Below are positions 39,036-50,761 of a DNA stretch of 64,000 bases, piece after piece (within the stretch, counting starts at the first letter, position 1; each line of letters starts with the position of its first letter). This DNA is from Herbaspirillum chlorophenolicum (GTDB lineage Bacteria; Pseudomonadota; Gammaproteobacteria; Burkholderiales; Burkholderiaceae_D). Made by a program: the position numbers and the translations under genes. The notes under the pieces were generated by a model. It was not told the origin of the DNA and searched no databases. It saw only the letters and a program-made list of their open reading frames with translations. The stretch lies in NCBI RefSeq assembly GCF_001189955.1, contig NZ_LFLT01000017.1:1-64000 (forward strand), written 5' to 3'.

Positions 39036-40940
39036 ATGAATCGTTACTCTCTCTGGAAATACGTATTAATCGTCGTTGCCTTGCTGTTCGGCGTGATTTA
39101 CACCGTCCCGAACTTCTTCGGCGAGTCGCCGGCCGTGCAGATCAGCAGCGCCAAATCGACCATGAAGGTCGAGGCCGCCGTGGCTGGCCGCGTTGATGAG
39201 ATATTGAAGCAAGGCAGCCTGTCGGCAGAGAGCGTCGCATTCGACGGCGGCGGCGCCCAGCCTTCGGTGCGTGCGCGTTTCGCCACCACCGACATCCAGT
39301 TCAAGGCCAAGGCCCTGCTGGAAAAGGAACTCAATACCGACCCGACGGACCCGACTTATATCGTCGCGTTCAACCTGCTGCCCAATACCCCGCAATGGCT
39401 GCAAAGCCTGCACGCCTTCCCGATGTACCTGGGCCTGGACTTGCGCGGCGGCGTGCACTTCCTAATGCAGGTTGATATCAAGGCCGTGCTCAACAAGCGC
39501 CTGCAAGGATTGCAGTCCAGCGTACGCAGCCTGCTGCGCGACAAGAACATTCGCCACAATGGCATCAGCCGCAGCGGCGATGCCATCGAAATCTCGTTCC
39601 GCGACGCCGATACCCGCACCAAGGCCCGCGCCGTACTGGGCGAGCTGCAAGAGATGGTGCTGGCCGACGCCGGCGCCGGCGACGACCTGAAACTGGTCGC
39701 CACCCTGCGTCCGGAAGCGCTGAAGCAGACGCAGGAAGACGGCGTCAAGCAGAACATCTCCACGCTGTCCAAGCGCGTCAACGAGCTGGGCGTGGCCGAG
39801 CCGCTGATCCAGCGCCAGGGCGCCGACCGTATCGTGGTCGAACTGCCGGGCGTGCAGGACGTCTCGCGCGCCAAGGACATCATCGGCCGTACTGCCACCC
39901 TGGAAGTGCGCATGGTCGACGAGAGCGTGGTGCGCGGCACCGAAGAGACCGCCGCCATCCCGTTCGGCTCCGAGCTGTTCAAGATCGGCAAGGGCGCGCC
40001 GGTGGTGCTCAACAAGGAACCGGTGCTGACCGGCGACTACATCTCCAACGCTTCGGCCAGCTTCGATGAAAACCACCAGCCGGCGGTCAGCATCGACCTG
40101 AACGGCGACGGCGGCCGCAAGATGCGCGAAGCTACCCGCGACAAGGTCGGCAAGAACATGGCGATCGTCCTGTTCGAAAAGGGCAAGGGCGAAGTCCTGA
40201 CCGTGGCCACCATCCGTTCCGAACTCGGTTCGCGCTTCCAGATCACCGGCATGGGTTCGCCCGAAGCCGCCAGCGACCTGGCGCTGCTGCTGCGCGCAGG
40301 TTCCCTGGCCGCGCCGATGGACATCATCGAAGAGCGCACCATCGGCCCGCAACTGGGCGCCGACAACATCAAGAAGGGCTTCGACTCGGTGCTGTACGGC
40401 TTCGCGGCGATGGCCATCTTCATGGTGATCTACTACCAGTTGTTCGGCTTCTTCAGCGCGCTGGCGCTGTCGGTAAACGTGCTGTTGCTGGTGGCCTTGC
40501 TGTCCACGCTGCAGGTGACGCTGACCTTGCCCGGTATCGCCGCGATTGCGCTGGCACTGGGTATGGCGATCGACTCCAACGTGCTGATCAATGAGCGCAT
40601 CCGCGAAGAACTGCGTGCCGGCAATTCGCCGCAAGCGGCCATCGCGGCCGGTTTCGACCGCGCCTGGGCGACCATCCTCGACTCCAACGTCACTACCCTG
40701 ATCGCCGGCCTGGCGTTGCTGATCTTCGGTTCCGGTGCGATCCGCGGCTTCGCCGTGGTGCACTGCTTGGGCATCCTGACCTCGATGTTCTCGGCCGTGT
40801 TCTTCTCGCGCGGCATGGTCAACCTCTGGTACGGCCGCAAGAAGAAGCTGACCAGCCTGGCCATCGGCCAGATCTGGAAGCCGGACGGCGAGGCGCTGAC
40901 CACTTCCGGCAAGGCATCGGCCAAGCGCGGCGCCAAGTAA
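39036..40940 (+). CDS. secD: Protein translocase subunit SecD
   Basis: The 634-residue product has an N-terminal helix (YVLIVVALLFGVIYTVPNFF), then LGLDLRGGVHFLMQV, a large periplasmic domain (about 140-440), and five further membrane helices. Conserved strings IEERTIGPQLGADNI and AIALALGMAIDSNVLINERI are present. SecD with SecF uses the proton gradient to complete protein export. It is 121 bases downstream of yajC. Confidence 0.96.
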   Translation: MNRYSLWKYVLIVVALLFGVIYTVPNFFGESPAVQISSAKSTMKVEAAVAGRVDEILKQGSLSAESVAFDGGGAQPSVRARFATTDIQFKAKALLEKELNTDPTDPTYIVAFNLLPNTPQWLQSLHAFPMYLGLDLRGGVHFLMQVDIKAVLNKRLQGLQSSVRSLLRDKNIRHNGISRSGDAIEISFRDADTRTKARAVLGELQEMVLADAGAGDDLKLVATLRPEALKQTQEDGVKQNISTLSKRVNELGVAEPLIQRQGADRIVVELPGVQDVSRAKDIIGRTATLEVRMVDESVVRGTEETAAIPFGSELFKIGKGAPVVLNKEPVLTGDYISNASASFDENHQPAVSIDLNGDGGRKMREATRDKVGKNMAIVLFEKGKGEVLTVATIRSELGSRFQITGMGSPEAASDLALLLRAGSLAAPMDIIEERTIGPQLGADNIKKGFDSVLYGFAAMAIFMVIYYQLFGFFSALALSVNVLLLVALLSTLQVTLTLPGIAAIALALGMAIDSNVLINERIREELRAGNSPQAAIAAGFDRAWATILDSNVTTLIAGLALLIFGSGAIRGFAVVHCLGILTSMFSAVFFSRGMVNLWYGRKKKLTSLAIGQIWKPDGEALTTSGKASAKRGAK

Positions 40941-41012
40941 GCGCAGCAAGACAAGTGATTTGAGCCGGACCGCGTCGGGTAAAACCCCGCGGCCGGCACC
41001 GAAAGGATAGCG

Positions 41013-41957
41013 ATGGAATTTTTCCGCATCAAAAAAGACATTCCCTTCATGCGCAATGCGTTGATCTTCAACGCGATCTCGGCGCTGACCTTTGTCGCCG
41101 CAGTGTTCTTCCTGTTGAGCAAGGGCCTGCATTTCTCGATCGAGTTCACCGGCGGCACGGTCATGGAAATGGCCTACAGCAAACCGGCCGACCTGGAGAA
41201 GATCCGCAAGTCGGTGGAAGGCCTGGGCTACCGCGACACCCTGGTGCAAAGCTTCGGCACCGCCCAGGACGTGATGATCCGCCTGCCGGCGCAGCCCGGC
41301 GTGAATGCCAGCCAGCAGAGCGAGAAGGTGACGGCGGCGCTGAAGGCCGACGATCCTGAAGTGCGCCTGCAGCGCGTCGAATTCGTCGGTCCGCAGGTGG
41401 GGGATGAACTGGCGCACGACGGCCTGATGGCGTTGGCGATGGTGGTGCTGGGTATCGTGATCTACCTGGCGTTCCGCTTCGAATGGAAGTTCGCAGTGGC
41501 GGCGGTGATCGCCAACCTGCACGACGTGATCATCATTCTCGGTTTCTTCGCCTTCTTCCAGTGGGAATTCTCGCTGACGGTGCTGGCGGCGATCCTGGCG
41601 GTGCTGGGCTATTCGGTCAACGAATCGGTGGTGGTGTTCGACCGGGTGCGCGAAGCCTTCCGCGACCGCCGCTTCGGCAAGCTGTCCACGCCGGAAGTGC
41701 TGAACCACGCGATCACCAGCACCATGTCGCGTACCATCATCACCCACGGCAGCACCGAAATGATGGTGCTGGCGATGTTCTTCTTCGGCGGCCCGACCCT
41801 GCATTACTTCGCGCTGGCGCTGACCATCGGTATCCTGTTCGGTATCTATTCGTCGGTGTTCGTCGCCGCCGCGCTGGCCATGTGGCTGGGCGTGAAGCGG
41901 GAAGACCTGATCAAGCCGGTCAAGGTCAAGGACGAGAACGGCGGCGCAGTGGTATAA
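41013..41957 (+). CDS. secF: Protein translocase subunit SecF
   Basis: The 314-residue product has six membrane helices and the SecF motif SIEFTGGTVMEMAY. EFVGPQVGDELAHDGLMALA and VLGYSVNESVVVFDRVRE hold the conserved proton-relay region. It ends with a short cytoplasmic tail. It is 72 bases after secD and completes the SecD-SecF-YajC complex. A terminator follows. Confidence 0.96.
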   Translation: MEFFRIKKDIPFMRNALIFNAISALTFVAAVFFLLSKGLHFSIEFTGGTVMEMAYSKPADLEKIRKSVEGLGYRDTLVQSFGTAQDVMIRLPAQPGVNASQQSEKVTAALKADDPEVRLQRVEFVGPQVGDELAHDGLMALAMVVLGIVIYLAFRFEWKFAVAAVIANLHDVIIILGFFAFFQWEFSLTVLAAILAVLGYSVNESVVVFDRVREAFRDRRFGKLSTPEVLNHAITSTMSRTIITHGSTEMMVLAMFFFGGPTLHYFALALTIGILFGIYSSVFVAAALAMWLGVKREDLIKPVKVKDENGGAVV

Positions 41958-41979
41958 GCATCGCCGGCTCCGATCACGG

Positions 41980-42009
41980 AAGGCCGCAGCGTTCGCGTTG
42001 CGGCCTTTT
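41980..42009 (+). terminator. Intrinsic terminator after secF
   Basis: AAGGCCGCA pairs with TGCGGCCTT around a 10-base loop, followed by a short T run, 22 bases after the secF stop. Confidence 0.75.
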
Positions 42010-42044
42010 GTCTTCAACAACGCTATTGAGTTTCGGGTTTTCCC

Positions 42045-42938
42045 ATGAGCACGACCGCAGACACATCTTCCGCTTCGCATGATATCGACTACGACCGCCG
42101 CTTCGGCGGCGTGGCTCGCCTGTATGGCGCGCAGGCCTTGCAGCGCTTTCGCGATGCGCACGTGTGCGTGGTCGGCGTGGGCGGCGTCGGCTCGTGGATC
42201 GTGGAAGCACTGGCGCGCAGCGCCATCGGCCACATCACGATGATCGACCTGGACAACCTGGCCGAGTCCAACGTCAACCGCCAGATCCACGCCTTGTCCG
42301 ACACGCTCGGCAAGGCCAAGGTGACCGCGCTGCATGAGCGCATCATGCAGATCAACCCGACCTGTACGGTGACCGAGGTGGAGGATTTTCTCGACCCCGG
42401 CAATGTCCCGCAGATGATCGGCGTTGGCCGTTTCGACTACGTGATCGACGCCATCGACAACGTGCGCGCCAAGGTGGCGTTGATTGCCTATTGCCGCAAG
42501 CATGGCGTGCCGCTGGTGACCATCGGCGGCGCCGGCGGGCAGATCGATCCCACTATGATCGAGATCCGCGACCTGTGCCGCACCGAGCAGGAACCCTTGC
42601 TGGCCAAGGTGCGCAAGCGCTTGCGCGCGGAGCATGGTTTTCCGCGCGGCACCAAGAACAAGTTCCATATCGACGCGGTGTTTTCCACCGAGCCGTTGCG
42701 TTTCCCGGAGATCGGCGAAGGCGAAGCCTGCGCCATCGATCCTGCTGGCGCGGTGGGAGAGGATATGGATATCGGTGGAGATGCGTCGGAGATGGCCGCT
42801 GCCGAAGATGTCACGCAAGGTGGCGTCACCGGCCTGAACTGCGCCGGTTTCGGTTCTGCCATGGTGGTGACCGCATCGTTTGGCCTGGTGGCCGCAGCGC
42901 ATGTACTGAAGAAGATTGCGGAGAAGCCGTCGGCCTGA
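42045..42938 (+). CDS. tcdA: tRNA threonylcarbamoyladenosine dehydratase
   Basis: The 297-residue E1-like ATP-dependent enzyme starts RRFGGVARLYGAQALQRF. The nucleotide-binding glycine loop VVGVGGVGSWIVEALARS is at about residues 43-60, with LDNLAESNVNRQIHAL and YVIDAIDNVRAKVALI following. TcdA (CsdL, YgdL) cyclises t6A to ct6A at position 37 of ANN-decoding tRNAs. Its membrane-association C-terminus is present. It stands alone after the sec operon. Confidence 0.92.
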   Translation: MSTTADTSSASHDIDYDRRFGGVARLYGAQALQRFRDAHVCVVGVGGVGSWIVEALARSAIGHITMIDLDNLAESNVNRQIHALSDTLGKAKVTALHERIMQINPTCTVTEVEDFLDPGNVPQMIGVGRFDYVIDAIDNVRAKVALIAYCRKHGVPLVTIGGAGGQIDPTMIEIRDLCRTEQEPLLAKVRKRLRAEHGFPRGTKNKFHIDAVFSTEPLRFPEIGEGEACAIDPAGAVGEDMDIGGDASEMAAAEDVTQGGVTGLNCAGFGSAMVVTASFGLVAAAHVLKKIAEKPSA

Positions 42939-42990
42939 GGAAAATCAGGACCCCGCGTCGTTCAACGGCCGCTGAAGTTCCGGCAATTAT

Positions 42991-43935
42991 TTAATGCCCA
43001 CCACCCTCATCCACCACCCGATGCGCTGACACGCACAGCAGCACGCTGGCCGTCACCAGCACCATGGCCGCCGTTTCCAGCAAGGTCGGCAGACGGCGCT
43101 CCCACAGGAATCCATAGAGCAGGGCAAACAAGGTTTCGAACAGGATCATCTGCCCGATCATGGTCAGCGGCAGCAGGCGGCTGGCCTTGTTCCAGCAGGC
43201 ATTGCCGAACAGCGAAGCGACAATCGCCACGCCGGCCGAGACGGCGAAGAAACGTCCCCATTCAGCATGCGAATGGGGTTCCAGCAGCAGTGTAAAAGCT
43301 GGCAGCGCCATGAATACCGACAGCAGCCCCGTCACCAACCCGGTCAGCAAGCTCCAGTCATGCGCCGAGATATCGTGCAGCCGTGCCAGCCAGCGGCTGT
43401 TGCCGACGGCGTAAGTGGTCCACGATACCAGCGCGCCGAGCGCACAAAAGAAACCGATGATTTGCTGGGAACTGTCGGCTGCCGAGCGCCCGGCAGACAG
43501 CGATTGCCACGCCACGCAGGCGATGCCGGCCAGGCCCAGCGCCAGCGAGGGCGCCAGTTTGCGGATCGGCACCGCACCGTGGCCACGGCTGCCGATGATG
43601 GTCACCGCTACCGGCAGAAAGCCGATCACCAGCGATGTCATGGCCATGCCGCCCAACTGCACAGCGCTGGACAGGAACACGTAATAGATCACATTGCCCA
43701 GCAGGCTTAGCCACACCAGCGCCCACCATTCGGGCGCGCCCAGGCGGCTGGCCACACTGCGCAAACGCGGCGCAATCAGGATCGCGGCGAACGCGCCGTA
43801 GGCCAGGTAGCGCCCGGCGGACAGCTGCCAGGGAGAAAATTCGCGGGTCAGCTCGGGCGCCAGGAACACCAGTCCCCAGGCCGCGCCGGCCAGTGCGCCG
43901 AACAGGATGCCGCGCAAGATCGTATTGGAACTCAT
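42991..43935 (-). CDS. DMT-superfamily (EamA) transporter
   Basis: The 314-residue product starts at 43935 (MSSNTILRGILFGALAGAAW). It has ten predicted membrane helices arranged as two EamA repeats (GLVFLAPELTREFSPWQLSA; FETLFALLYGFLWERRLPTL in the second). Such proteins usually export metabolites or drugs; the substrate is unknown. The longer upstream frame has no signal and is rejected. Confidence 0.88.
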   Translation of the reverse strand: MSSNTILRGILFGALAGAAWGLVFLAPELTREFSPWQLSAGRYLAYGAFAAILIAPRLRSVASRLGAPEWWALVWLSLLGNVIYYVFLSSAVQLGGMAMTSLVIGFLPVAVTIIGSRGHGAVPIRKLAPSLALGLAGIACVAWQSLSAGRSAADSSQQIIGFFCALGALVSWTTYAVGNSRWLARLHDISAHDWSLLTGLVTGLLSVFMALPAFTLLLEPHSHAEWGRFFAVSAGVAIVASLFGNACWNKASRLLPLTMIGQMILFETLFALLYGFLWERRLPTLLETAAMVLVTASVLLCVSAHRVVDEGGGH

Positions 43936-44050
43936 CGGAAAACATTGCCATGAAGACTGCGAGCTTCGCAGTATGCCTTGGCAGGCAGGAAATGGCTTGG
44001 CGCAAACTACGGAGAATTTGGGAAATCGTCGCCCTGGCGACGATGCCACA

Positions 44051-44084
44051 AGCGGTTCAACGTCCAGAGGGAGGTTGAACCGCT
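44051..44084. terminator. Perfect 11-bp inverted repeat downstream of the DUF4337 gene
   Basis: AGCGGTTCAAC and GTTGAACCGCT with a 12-base loop, 25 bases past the stop on the minus strand. There is no T-tract, so the terminator role is uncertain. Confidence 0.4.
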
Positions 44085-44109
44085 TGCCGATAAGGCGTTG
44101 AACAGGCTC

Positions 44110-44667
44110 TTATATCGTAGAGAACAATCCCGCACCGATGAACGCCAGCGACACCACGCCAATGCCCATCGACAGGTAAACCAGCATTCCCACGCCGGTG
44201 ATGATGGTGGCCGAGGCCAGCACAATGGCCACTTGCAGCATGCCGGCGGCCATTTCCATCTTCTCGTATTTCTCCATGTAGACGTGGGCTTCATGTTCGG
44301 CCGCCCTGGCCTTGTGGGACAACTGCTTCTTGCCTTCGCCGGTCTTTTCATCGTCGTCGTAATGGGCAATCGTCTCATCGAGCTTGGCGATGGCGGCCGT
44401 GATGCGCTCGTCCTTGGCGTTGCCCAGCAAGACTAATTGGCTCTTGGCCAGTTGCGCTGCATTGCCGCGCACCGACTTGGCCTGGAAGAACGCCCACAGG
44501 TTGGAGGCCTCCTGGTGTTTCAGGATGACTTCGGTCTGGTAAGACTTGGAAATGGTTTCGGTGACGGCCAGCACCAGCGCGAGAACCGCGATGAGCAGGG
44601 CCAGTTTCTTGTTGCCGGAGGCATGTGCGTGCTCGGCTTTTTCGAGGTCTTCTGTAGCTTCCGTCAT
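44110..44667 (-). CDS. DUF4337 family membrane protein
   Basis: The 185-residue product, taken from the ATG at 44667 (MTEATEDLEKAEHAHASGNK), begins like typical DUF4337 proteins. It has one membrane helix after the N-terminus (KLALLIAVLALVLAVTETIS), a charged central region (KHQEASNLWAFFQAKSVRGN, coiled coil) and two helices near the C-terminus (VAIVLASATIITGVGMLVYL). The function is unknown. No strong ribosome site precedes this ATG, and the reading frame continues upstream without a stop into a second membrane domain, so a fused protein is possible. Confidence 0.75.
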   Translation of the reverse strand: MTEATEDLEKAEHAHASGNKKLALLIAVLALVLAVTETISKSYQTEVILKHQEASNLWAFFQAKSVRGNAAQLAKSQLVLLGNAKDERITAAIAKLDETIAHYDDDEKTGEGKKQLSHKARAAEHEAHVYMEKYEKMEMAAGMLQVAIVLASATIITGVGMLVYLSMGIGVVSLAFIGAGLFSTI

Positions 44668-45333
44668 GGTGGCGTTGTGGATTGGGTAACAGTGGCTCCC
44701 ATCAAGGGGGATGGGGCGTTCCAACAACGATCCAGAAGCATTACGGTTGACCTGATGGTGCGGATCGGCTCGTGTTTTTTTGCGGGGAAGAGGAATAGGG
44801 TTCCGGGCGCCGGCGCACAGGTTTCGCACCAGCCGTTTGCCGTGGCAGGCCAGGTAGGCGGCGGTTCCGGCGGACAGCAGCATCGCGGCAGTGTGGATGA
44901 GGATGGCTGCCGCAGCGTGTGCCAGGGTGCCGGATGCGGCGGTATCGCCGCATAAGGGCATCGAGAGGGGCAGCATCAAACTTGCGCCATGCATGCCCGG
45001 CACCGCCAACGGCCACAGCGCCAGCCCGGCGCAACCGATGGGGATTCGCATTTTGGAGCAGGGGCCGGGCCGCAGATGCATCGCTGCTGCCAGCAACAGC
45101 AGCAAGCATGTCGCGCCTTGCAACAGGTTGCGTTCAGGCATCGTCCCGTAGGCCACCGATGCCGCCGACAGGCCAAGCGCCGCGATGTGCCCAAGCGCGA
45201 TGGGCAGCAGGCTGCGCAAGGCCTGCCAGCGTTGGCCCGGGCCGATGGCCGCGAAGAACCAGCCGCTGGCCGGGTTCAGCCCGTGCAGCGCACCGCTGCC
45301 GGCCAAGGCAATCCAAAACCAGGTGCCCGACAT
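44668..45333 (-). CDS. Membrane-protein frame that runs in phase into DUF4337
   Basis: From the ATG at 45333 (preceded by GGGGG), MSGTWFWIALAGSGALHGLN begins a hydrophobic protein with about five membrane helices (LLPIALGHIAALGLSAASVA; HAAAAILIHTAAMLLSAGTA). It resembles small TauE/NiCoT-like membrane proteins. It has no stop of its own: after about 170 residues a polar stretch of about 50 residues (RNPIPLPRKKTRADPHHQ) leads straight into the DUF4337 start. This is either a true fusion of about 407 residues or an upstream gene that lost its stop. Confidence 0.5.
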
Positions 45334-45347
45334 GGTGCCCCCACGTT

Positions 45348-46106
45348 CTAGCCGCGCGCGTGGCAGCATGAGGGCGCCCCGGCCCCGCTGCCATCGGACT
45401 CGTAGCGGTCGTGGTGGCGCACCCATTCCATCTTGTGCGGCACGTCGCGCTCGCCGCGGCCGTTGGGCGTCAAGTCCATCATGCGGTAGGCGCCCATCAT
45501 CACTTCCACGCCGCGGCCGTAGGTGGAATACGTGTGGAAGACCTGTCCTGCATCGACGCGCACAAAGACGCTGATGCCGGGTGCTTCCGAGGCAGGGAAA
45601 AAGCGGCGGTCATAGTTGTAGTCGACTTCGCCGCCGGCCAGTTCTTCCGGCGTGAAACTGACCCCGAAGTCCGCGTTGAAATCGCTGCCATGGGAAGAGA
45701 CCCAGTCGAAGCGCCAGCCCATGCGGCGGCGGAAGCGTTCGATCTCGTCCAGGGGCGCGCGCGAGATAGCAAGCAGCGTGATGTCGCGCTGGGCCAGGTG
45801 CACATTCATGCCATCGCTGTGGTCGGCCATGAAAGAGCAGCTTGGGCAGCCTTGCTCCCAGCCCGGCCCCAGCATGAAATGCTGGACCAGCAACTGGCGG
45901 CGGCCGCCGAACAGTTCGGCCAGCTTGCGCGGACCCTTGGCGGTATCGAAGGTGTAGTCCTTTTCTACACGTTCCCATGGCAATGACCGGCGTTCGGCGG
46001 CCAGCTGGTCGGCGAGGCGCATGGCCTCCTTTTCGCGTGCCAGCAATGCCTTGCGCGCGTCCAGCCATTGTTCGGAAGAGACGATAGGGTGATGGGCGAT
46101 ATCCAT
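45348..46106 (-). CDS. DUF899 family thioredoxin-like protein
   Basis: The 252-residue product starts at 46106 after GGGAG. Family features include ALLAREKEAMRLADQLAAERR, YTFDTAKGPRKLAELFGGR, and the strongly conserved GPGWEQGCPSCSFMADH with a CxxC-like pair. HGSDFNADFGVSF is also typical. The family is predicted to adopt a thioredoxin fold, but the reaction is not established. It lies 15 bases before the membrane frame on the same strand and follows the propeller gene. Confidence 0.87.
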   Translation of the reverse strand: MDIAHHPIVSSEQWLDARKALLAREKEAMRLADQLAAERRSLPWERVEKDYTFDTAKGPRKLAELFGGRRQLLVQHFMLGPGWEQGCPSCSFMADHSDGMNVHLAQRDITLLAISRAPLDEIERFRRRMGWRFDWVSSHGSDFNADFGVSFTPEELAGGEVDYNYDRRFFPASEAPGISVFVRVDAGQVFHTYSTYGRGVEVMMGAYRMMDLTPNGRGERDVPHKMEWVRHHDRYESDGSGAGAPSCCHARG

Positions 46107-46194
46107 GATGTGCTCCCTGGCCGGTGAGGCCATGCATAGTGTGTTGTTCAATGAGGGTTGGGGTACGGCGGCGGGCGGGGATGCCCGCCGCCGT

Positions 46195-46851
46195 TTACTT
46201 CGGCTGGCGCACCACGCGTAGCTTGCCGCTGTCGCCGCCGCCGCAGTAGAAGAGGCCGGCGCCGTCCGATTCGAGTCCGCTCACGCCGATGCCGGGCGGC
46301 ATGCGCAATTCCACCAGCATCTCGCCGTTATCGGGATCGATGCGGCGGATGCCGCTCTCGTCGCCTTCCCAGGTGCCGTGCCACAGTTGGCCGTCAACCC
46401 AGGTCACGCCGGTGACAAAGCGTTTGGATTCGATGGTGCGCTGGATGGCGCCGGTTTCAGGATCGATGCGGTGGATCTTGCGGTCGCGGTACTGGCCTAC
46501 CCACAGGCTGCCTTCGGCCCAGGTCAGGCCGGAATCGCAACCGTTGCCGGGTGCGGGGATGGAGGCCACCACGGCGCCGCTGGCCGGGTCGATCTTGTCG
46601 ATGCGCTGTTCGGCGATCTGGTAGAGGTAGGTGCCATCGAAGGCGGTGCCGGCGTCGCAGGGGCATTCCAGCGCGCGTCCCGGCTCGCCGGTGCCAGGAT
46701 CGATGGCAATTAGCCTGGCGCCGGTAGCGGCCCAGATGCGGCTGCCGTCCCAGGTGACGCCATTCACGGCGGCAACACCGGGGAAGGGGCCGTATTCGCG
46801 CACGATCTCGGCGGGTTGTGTGGTGACTGGGGATTTTGCCTTGCTGTTCAT
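46195..46851 (-). CDS. Cytoplasmic beta-propeller (SMP-30/Vgb-like) protein
   Basis: The 218-residue product has no signal peptide. It is built of repeated blades such as VNGVTWDGSRIWAATGARLI, DSGLTWAEGSLWVGQYRDR and VTGVTWVDGQLWHGTWEGD, each followed by an IDPxTG turn. This is the streptogramin-lyase/SMP-30 or glutamine-cyclotransferase-like propeller. Five or so blades are visible, fewer than a full six- or seven-bladed protein. The function is unknown. It is adjacent to the regulator gene and probably controlled by it. Confidence 0.8.
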   Translation of the reverse strand: MNSKAKSPVTTQPAEIVREYGPFPGVAAVNGVTWDGSRIWAATGARLIAIDPGTGEPGRALECPCDAGTAFDGTYLYQIAEQRIDKIDPASGAVVASIPAPGNGCDSGLTWAEGSLWVGQYRDRKIHRIDPETGAIQRTIESKRFVTGVTWVDGQLWHGTWEGDESGIRRIDPDNGEMLVELRMPPGIGVSGLESDGAGLFYCGGGDSGKLRVVRQPK

Positions 46852-46911
46852 CGTCGCTCCTCGTTCTCGGTTTTCTCTATCTGCGCTGTGTATCGGCGCC
46901 GTGAAAGTACT

Positions 46912-48132
46912 TTATCCGATGGCCAGCGTAGCGGGGAGTAACAAGATTGTCGTGAATCCCGCCAGTGGCGGCGCCAGCCAGCGCTGGGTGCGTGCGCGGC
47001 CGATGGAGCGCACGCGCTGTTCTGCTTCCAGCTCGGCCAGGGAGCGTTGCACGGTGCGCTGGCTGGTGCCAAGGGCCAGCGCCAATGCCGAAGTCGACCA
47101 GGCCGCGCCATCCGACAGCAGCGCCAATAGCTCGGCCTGGCCGCCGTCGAAGGGCGGAGCGAGCAGCACGAGTTGGCGTTGGTTCTCGGGATGGAAGGCA
47201 AAGCCTTGGGGCGTGGCATCGATGCGCGCCAGCCCTTTGGCGAGTGCACGCAACCGGCCGATTTCTACCCGCAGGCGGGCGCGGTGCGTCTCGTTCGGGG
47301 TGCGTGTGTGGAAGGCGCGTTCGATCAAGGTTTCGCGCGTGACGTCGCCGGGCCACGCTGCTGCCAGCGCGTGCGCCAGGGCGAATAACACCGGGCGGCG
47401 CGCCAGCGACTGTTGGACGGGGCCGATGCCAAGGCTGCGGCGGCAGGCGTCGACCACCAGCGCGTCCGAAGCGACCAGGGCAGCCACCTCATCGATGCGC
47501 AAGGCTTGTTCGCCCCACGGGGCGAGCTGTCTGGCCGCCGGACGTTCCAGCGCGGTGCGCGCTTCCGCCACTTCTGCCGACAGTGCGGGAATACCCGAGC
47601 GTGCCGCCGCATCCTGCGCTTGCGCAAATGCTGCTCGCGCATCCTGGATGCGCCACGAACGCAAGGCAAGCTCGGCGTGTAGCAGGGCGGCCAGTGCCGC
47701 CAGCGGCGGCGGCAACCCTTGGGGATCGAGCAGCGCCAGCATTGCCTCGGCTTGCTGCAACTGGCCCAGCAGCAGCAATTGGCGGGCGGCGACCAGCCGC
47801 GCCTGCAATGCGTTGGCCCGGTCGGCATGGGCTTCAAGCGTGGCCAGTGCACTATTGAGCGAGCGCGGCGAGCCGGTGAAGTCGCGCTCGGCCAGCGCCA
47901 CTTCGGCCTCCGCCACGACACAGCGGGCGCGCGCCAGTTCTTCGCGGGAACCGAAACCGCGCGCGGCCCGCCGAAGCAAAGTGCGGGAGAGTGAATGTTC
48001 GCCCAGCTGGGCCATGGCGATGCCGCGCAACGCCAGCGCCGGCGGGTCTTCACGCAGGGCGACACGTTTTAATGCGCCAAGTGCATCGCCGATGGCCAAA
48101 GCGCGCGCGGCAGCGGAGATTAGCGAATCCAT
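46912..48132 (-). CDS. TPR-like transcriptional regulator with C-terminal helix-turn-helix
   Basis: The 406-residue product starts at 48132 (MDSLISAAARALAIGDALGA). The first 200 residues are Ala/Leu-rich helical repeats of TPR type (RRAARGFGSREELARARCVV; LLLLGQLQQAEAMLALLDPQ). A winged-helix-like region follows (GDVTRETLIERAFHTRTPNE). The C-terminal HTH is LLALLSDGAAWSTSALALAL with GTSQRTVQRSLAELEAEQR. It probably regulates the propeller-DUF899 genes that follow on the same strand. I know no characterised homologue. Confidence 0.75.
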   Translation of the reverse strand: MDSLISAAARALAIGDALGALKRVALREDPPALALRGIAMAQLGEHSLSRTLLRRAARGFGSREELARARCVVAEAEVALAERDFTGSPRSLNSALATLEAHADRANALQARLVAARQLLLLGQLQQAEAMLALLDPQGLPPPLAALAALLHAELALRSWRIQDARAAFAQAQDAAARSGIPALSAEVAEARTALERPAARQLAPWGEQALRIDEVAALVASDALVVDACRRSLGIGPVQQSLARRPVLFALAHALAAAWPGDVTRETLIERAFHTRTPNETHRARLRVEIGRLRALAKGLARIDATPQGFAFHPENQRQLVLLAPPFDGGQAELLALLSDGAAWSTSALALALGTSQRTVQRSLAELEAEQRVRSIGRARTQRWLAPPLAGFTTILLLPATLAIG

Positions 48133-50642
<2,510 letters not shown>

Positions 50643-50696
50643 TGTGAAGTGATATGAGGTGTGGGGAAGCCGGAACCGGGCTTCCCTGTGAAGAAG

Positions 50697-50733
50697 AAAA
50701 GCGGCGCATCGAAAAAGGATGCGCCGCTTTTTT
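50697..50733. terminator. Intrinsic terminator between katG and araC
   Basis: AAAAGCGGCGCATC/GATGCGCCGCTTTTTT has a strong stem with an A-rich loop. The two genes converge, so it can serve both. Confidence 0.9.
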
Positions 50734-50761
50734 GTGAGCGTCGATGGAAGCGCTCCAGGGC

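Noticed and set aside
39462-42902. A 1146-codon open frame on the minus strand opposite secD, secF and tcdA
   Set aside because: It is a shadow of GC-rich codon use on the other strand. Its composition (His/Gln/Arg/Asp-rich, no domains) is that of an antisense translation, and secD, secF and tcdA are unmistakable.
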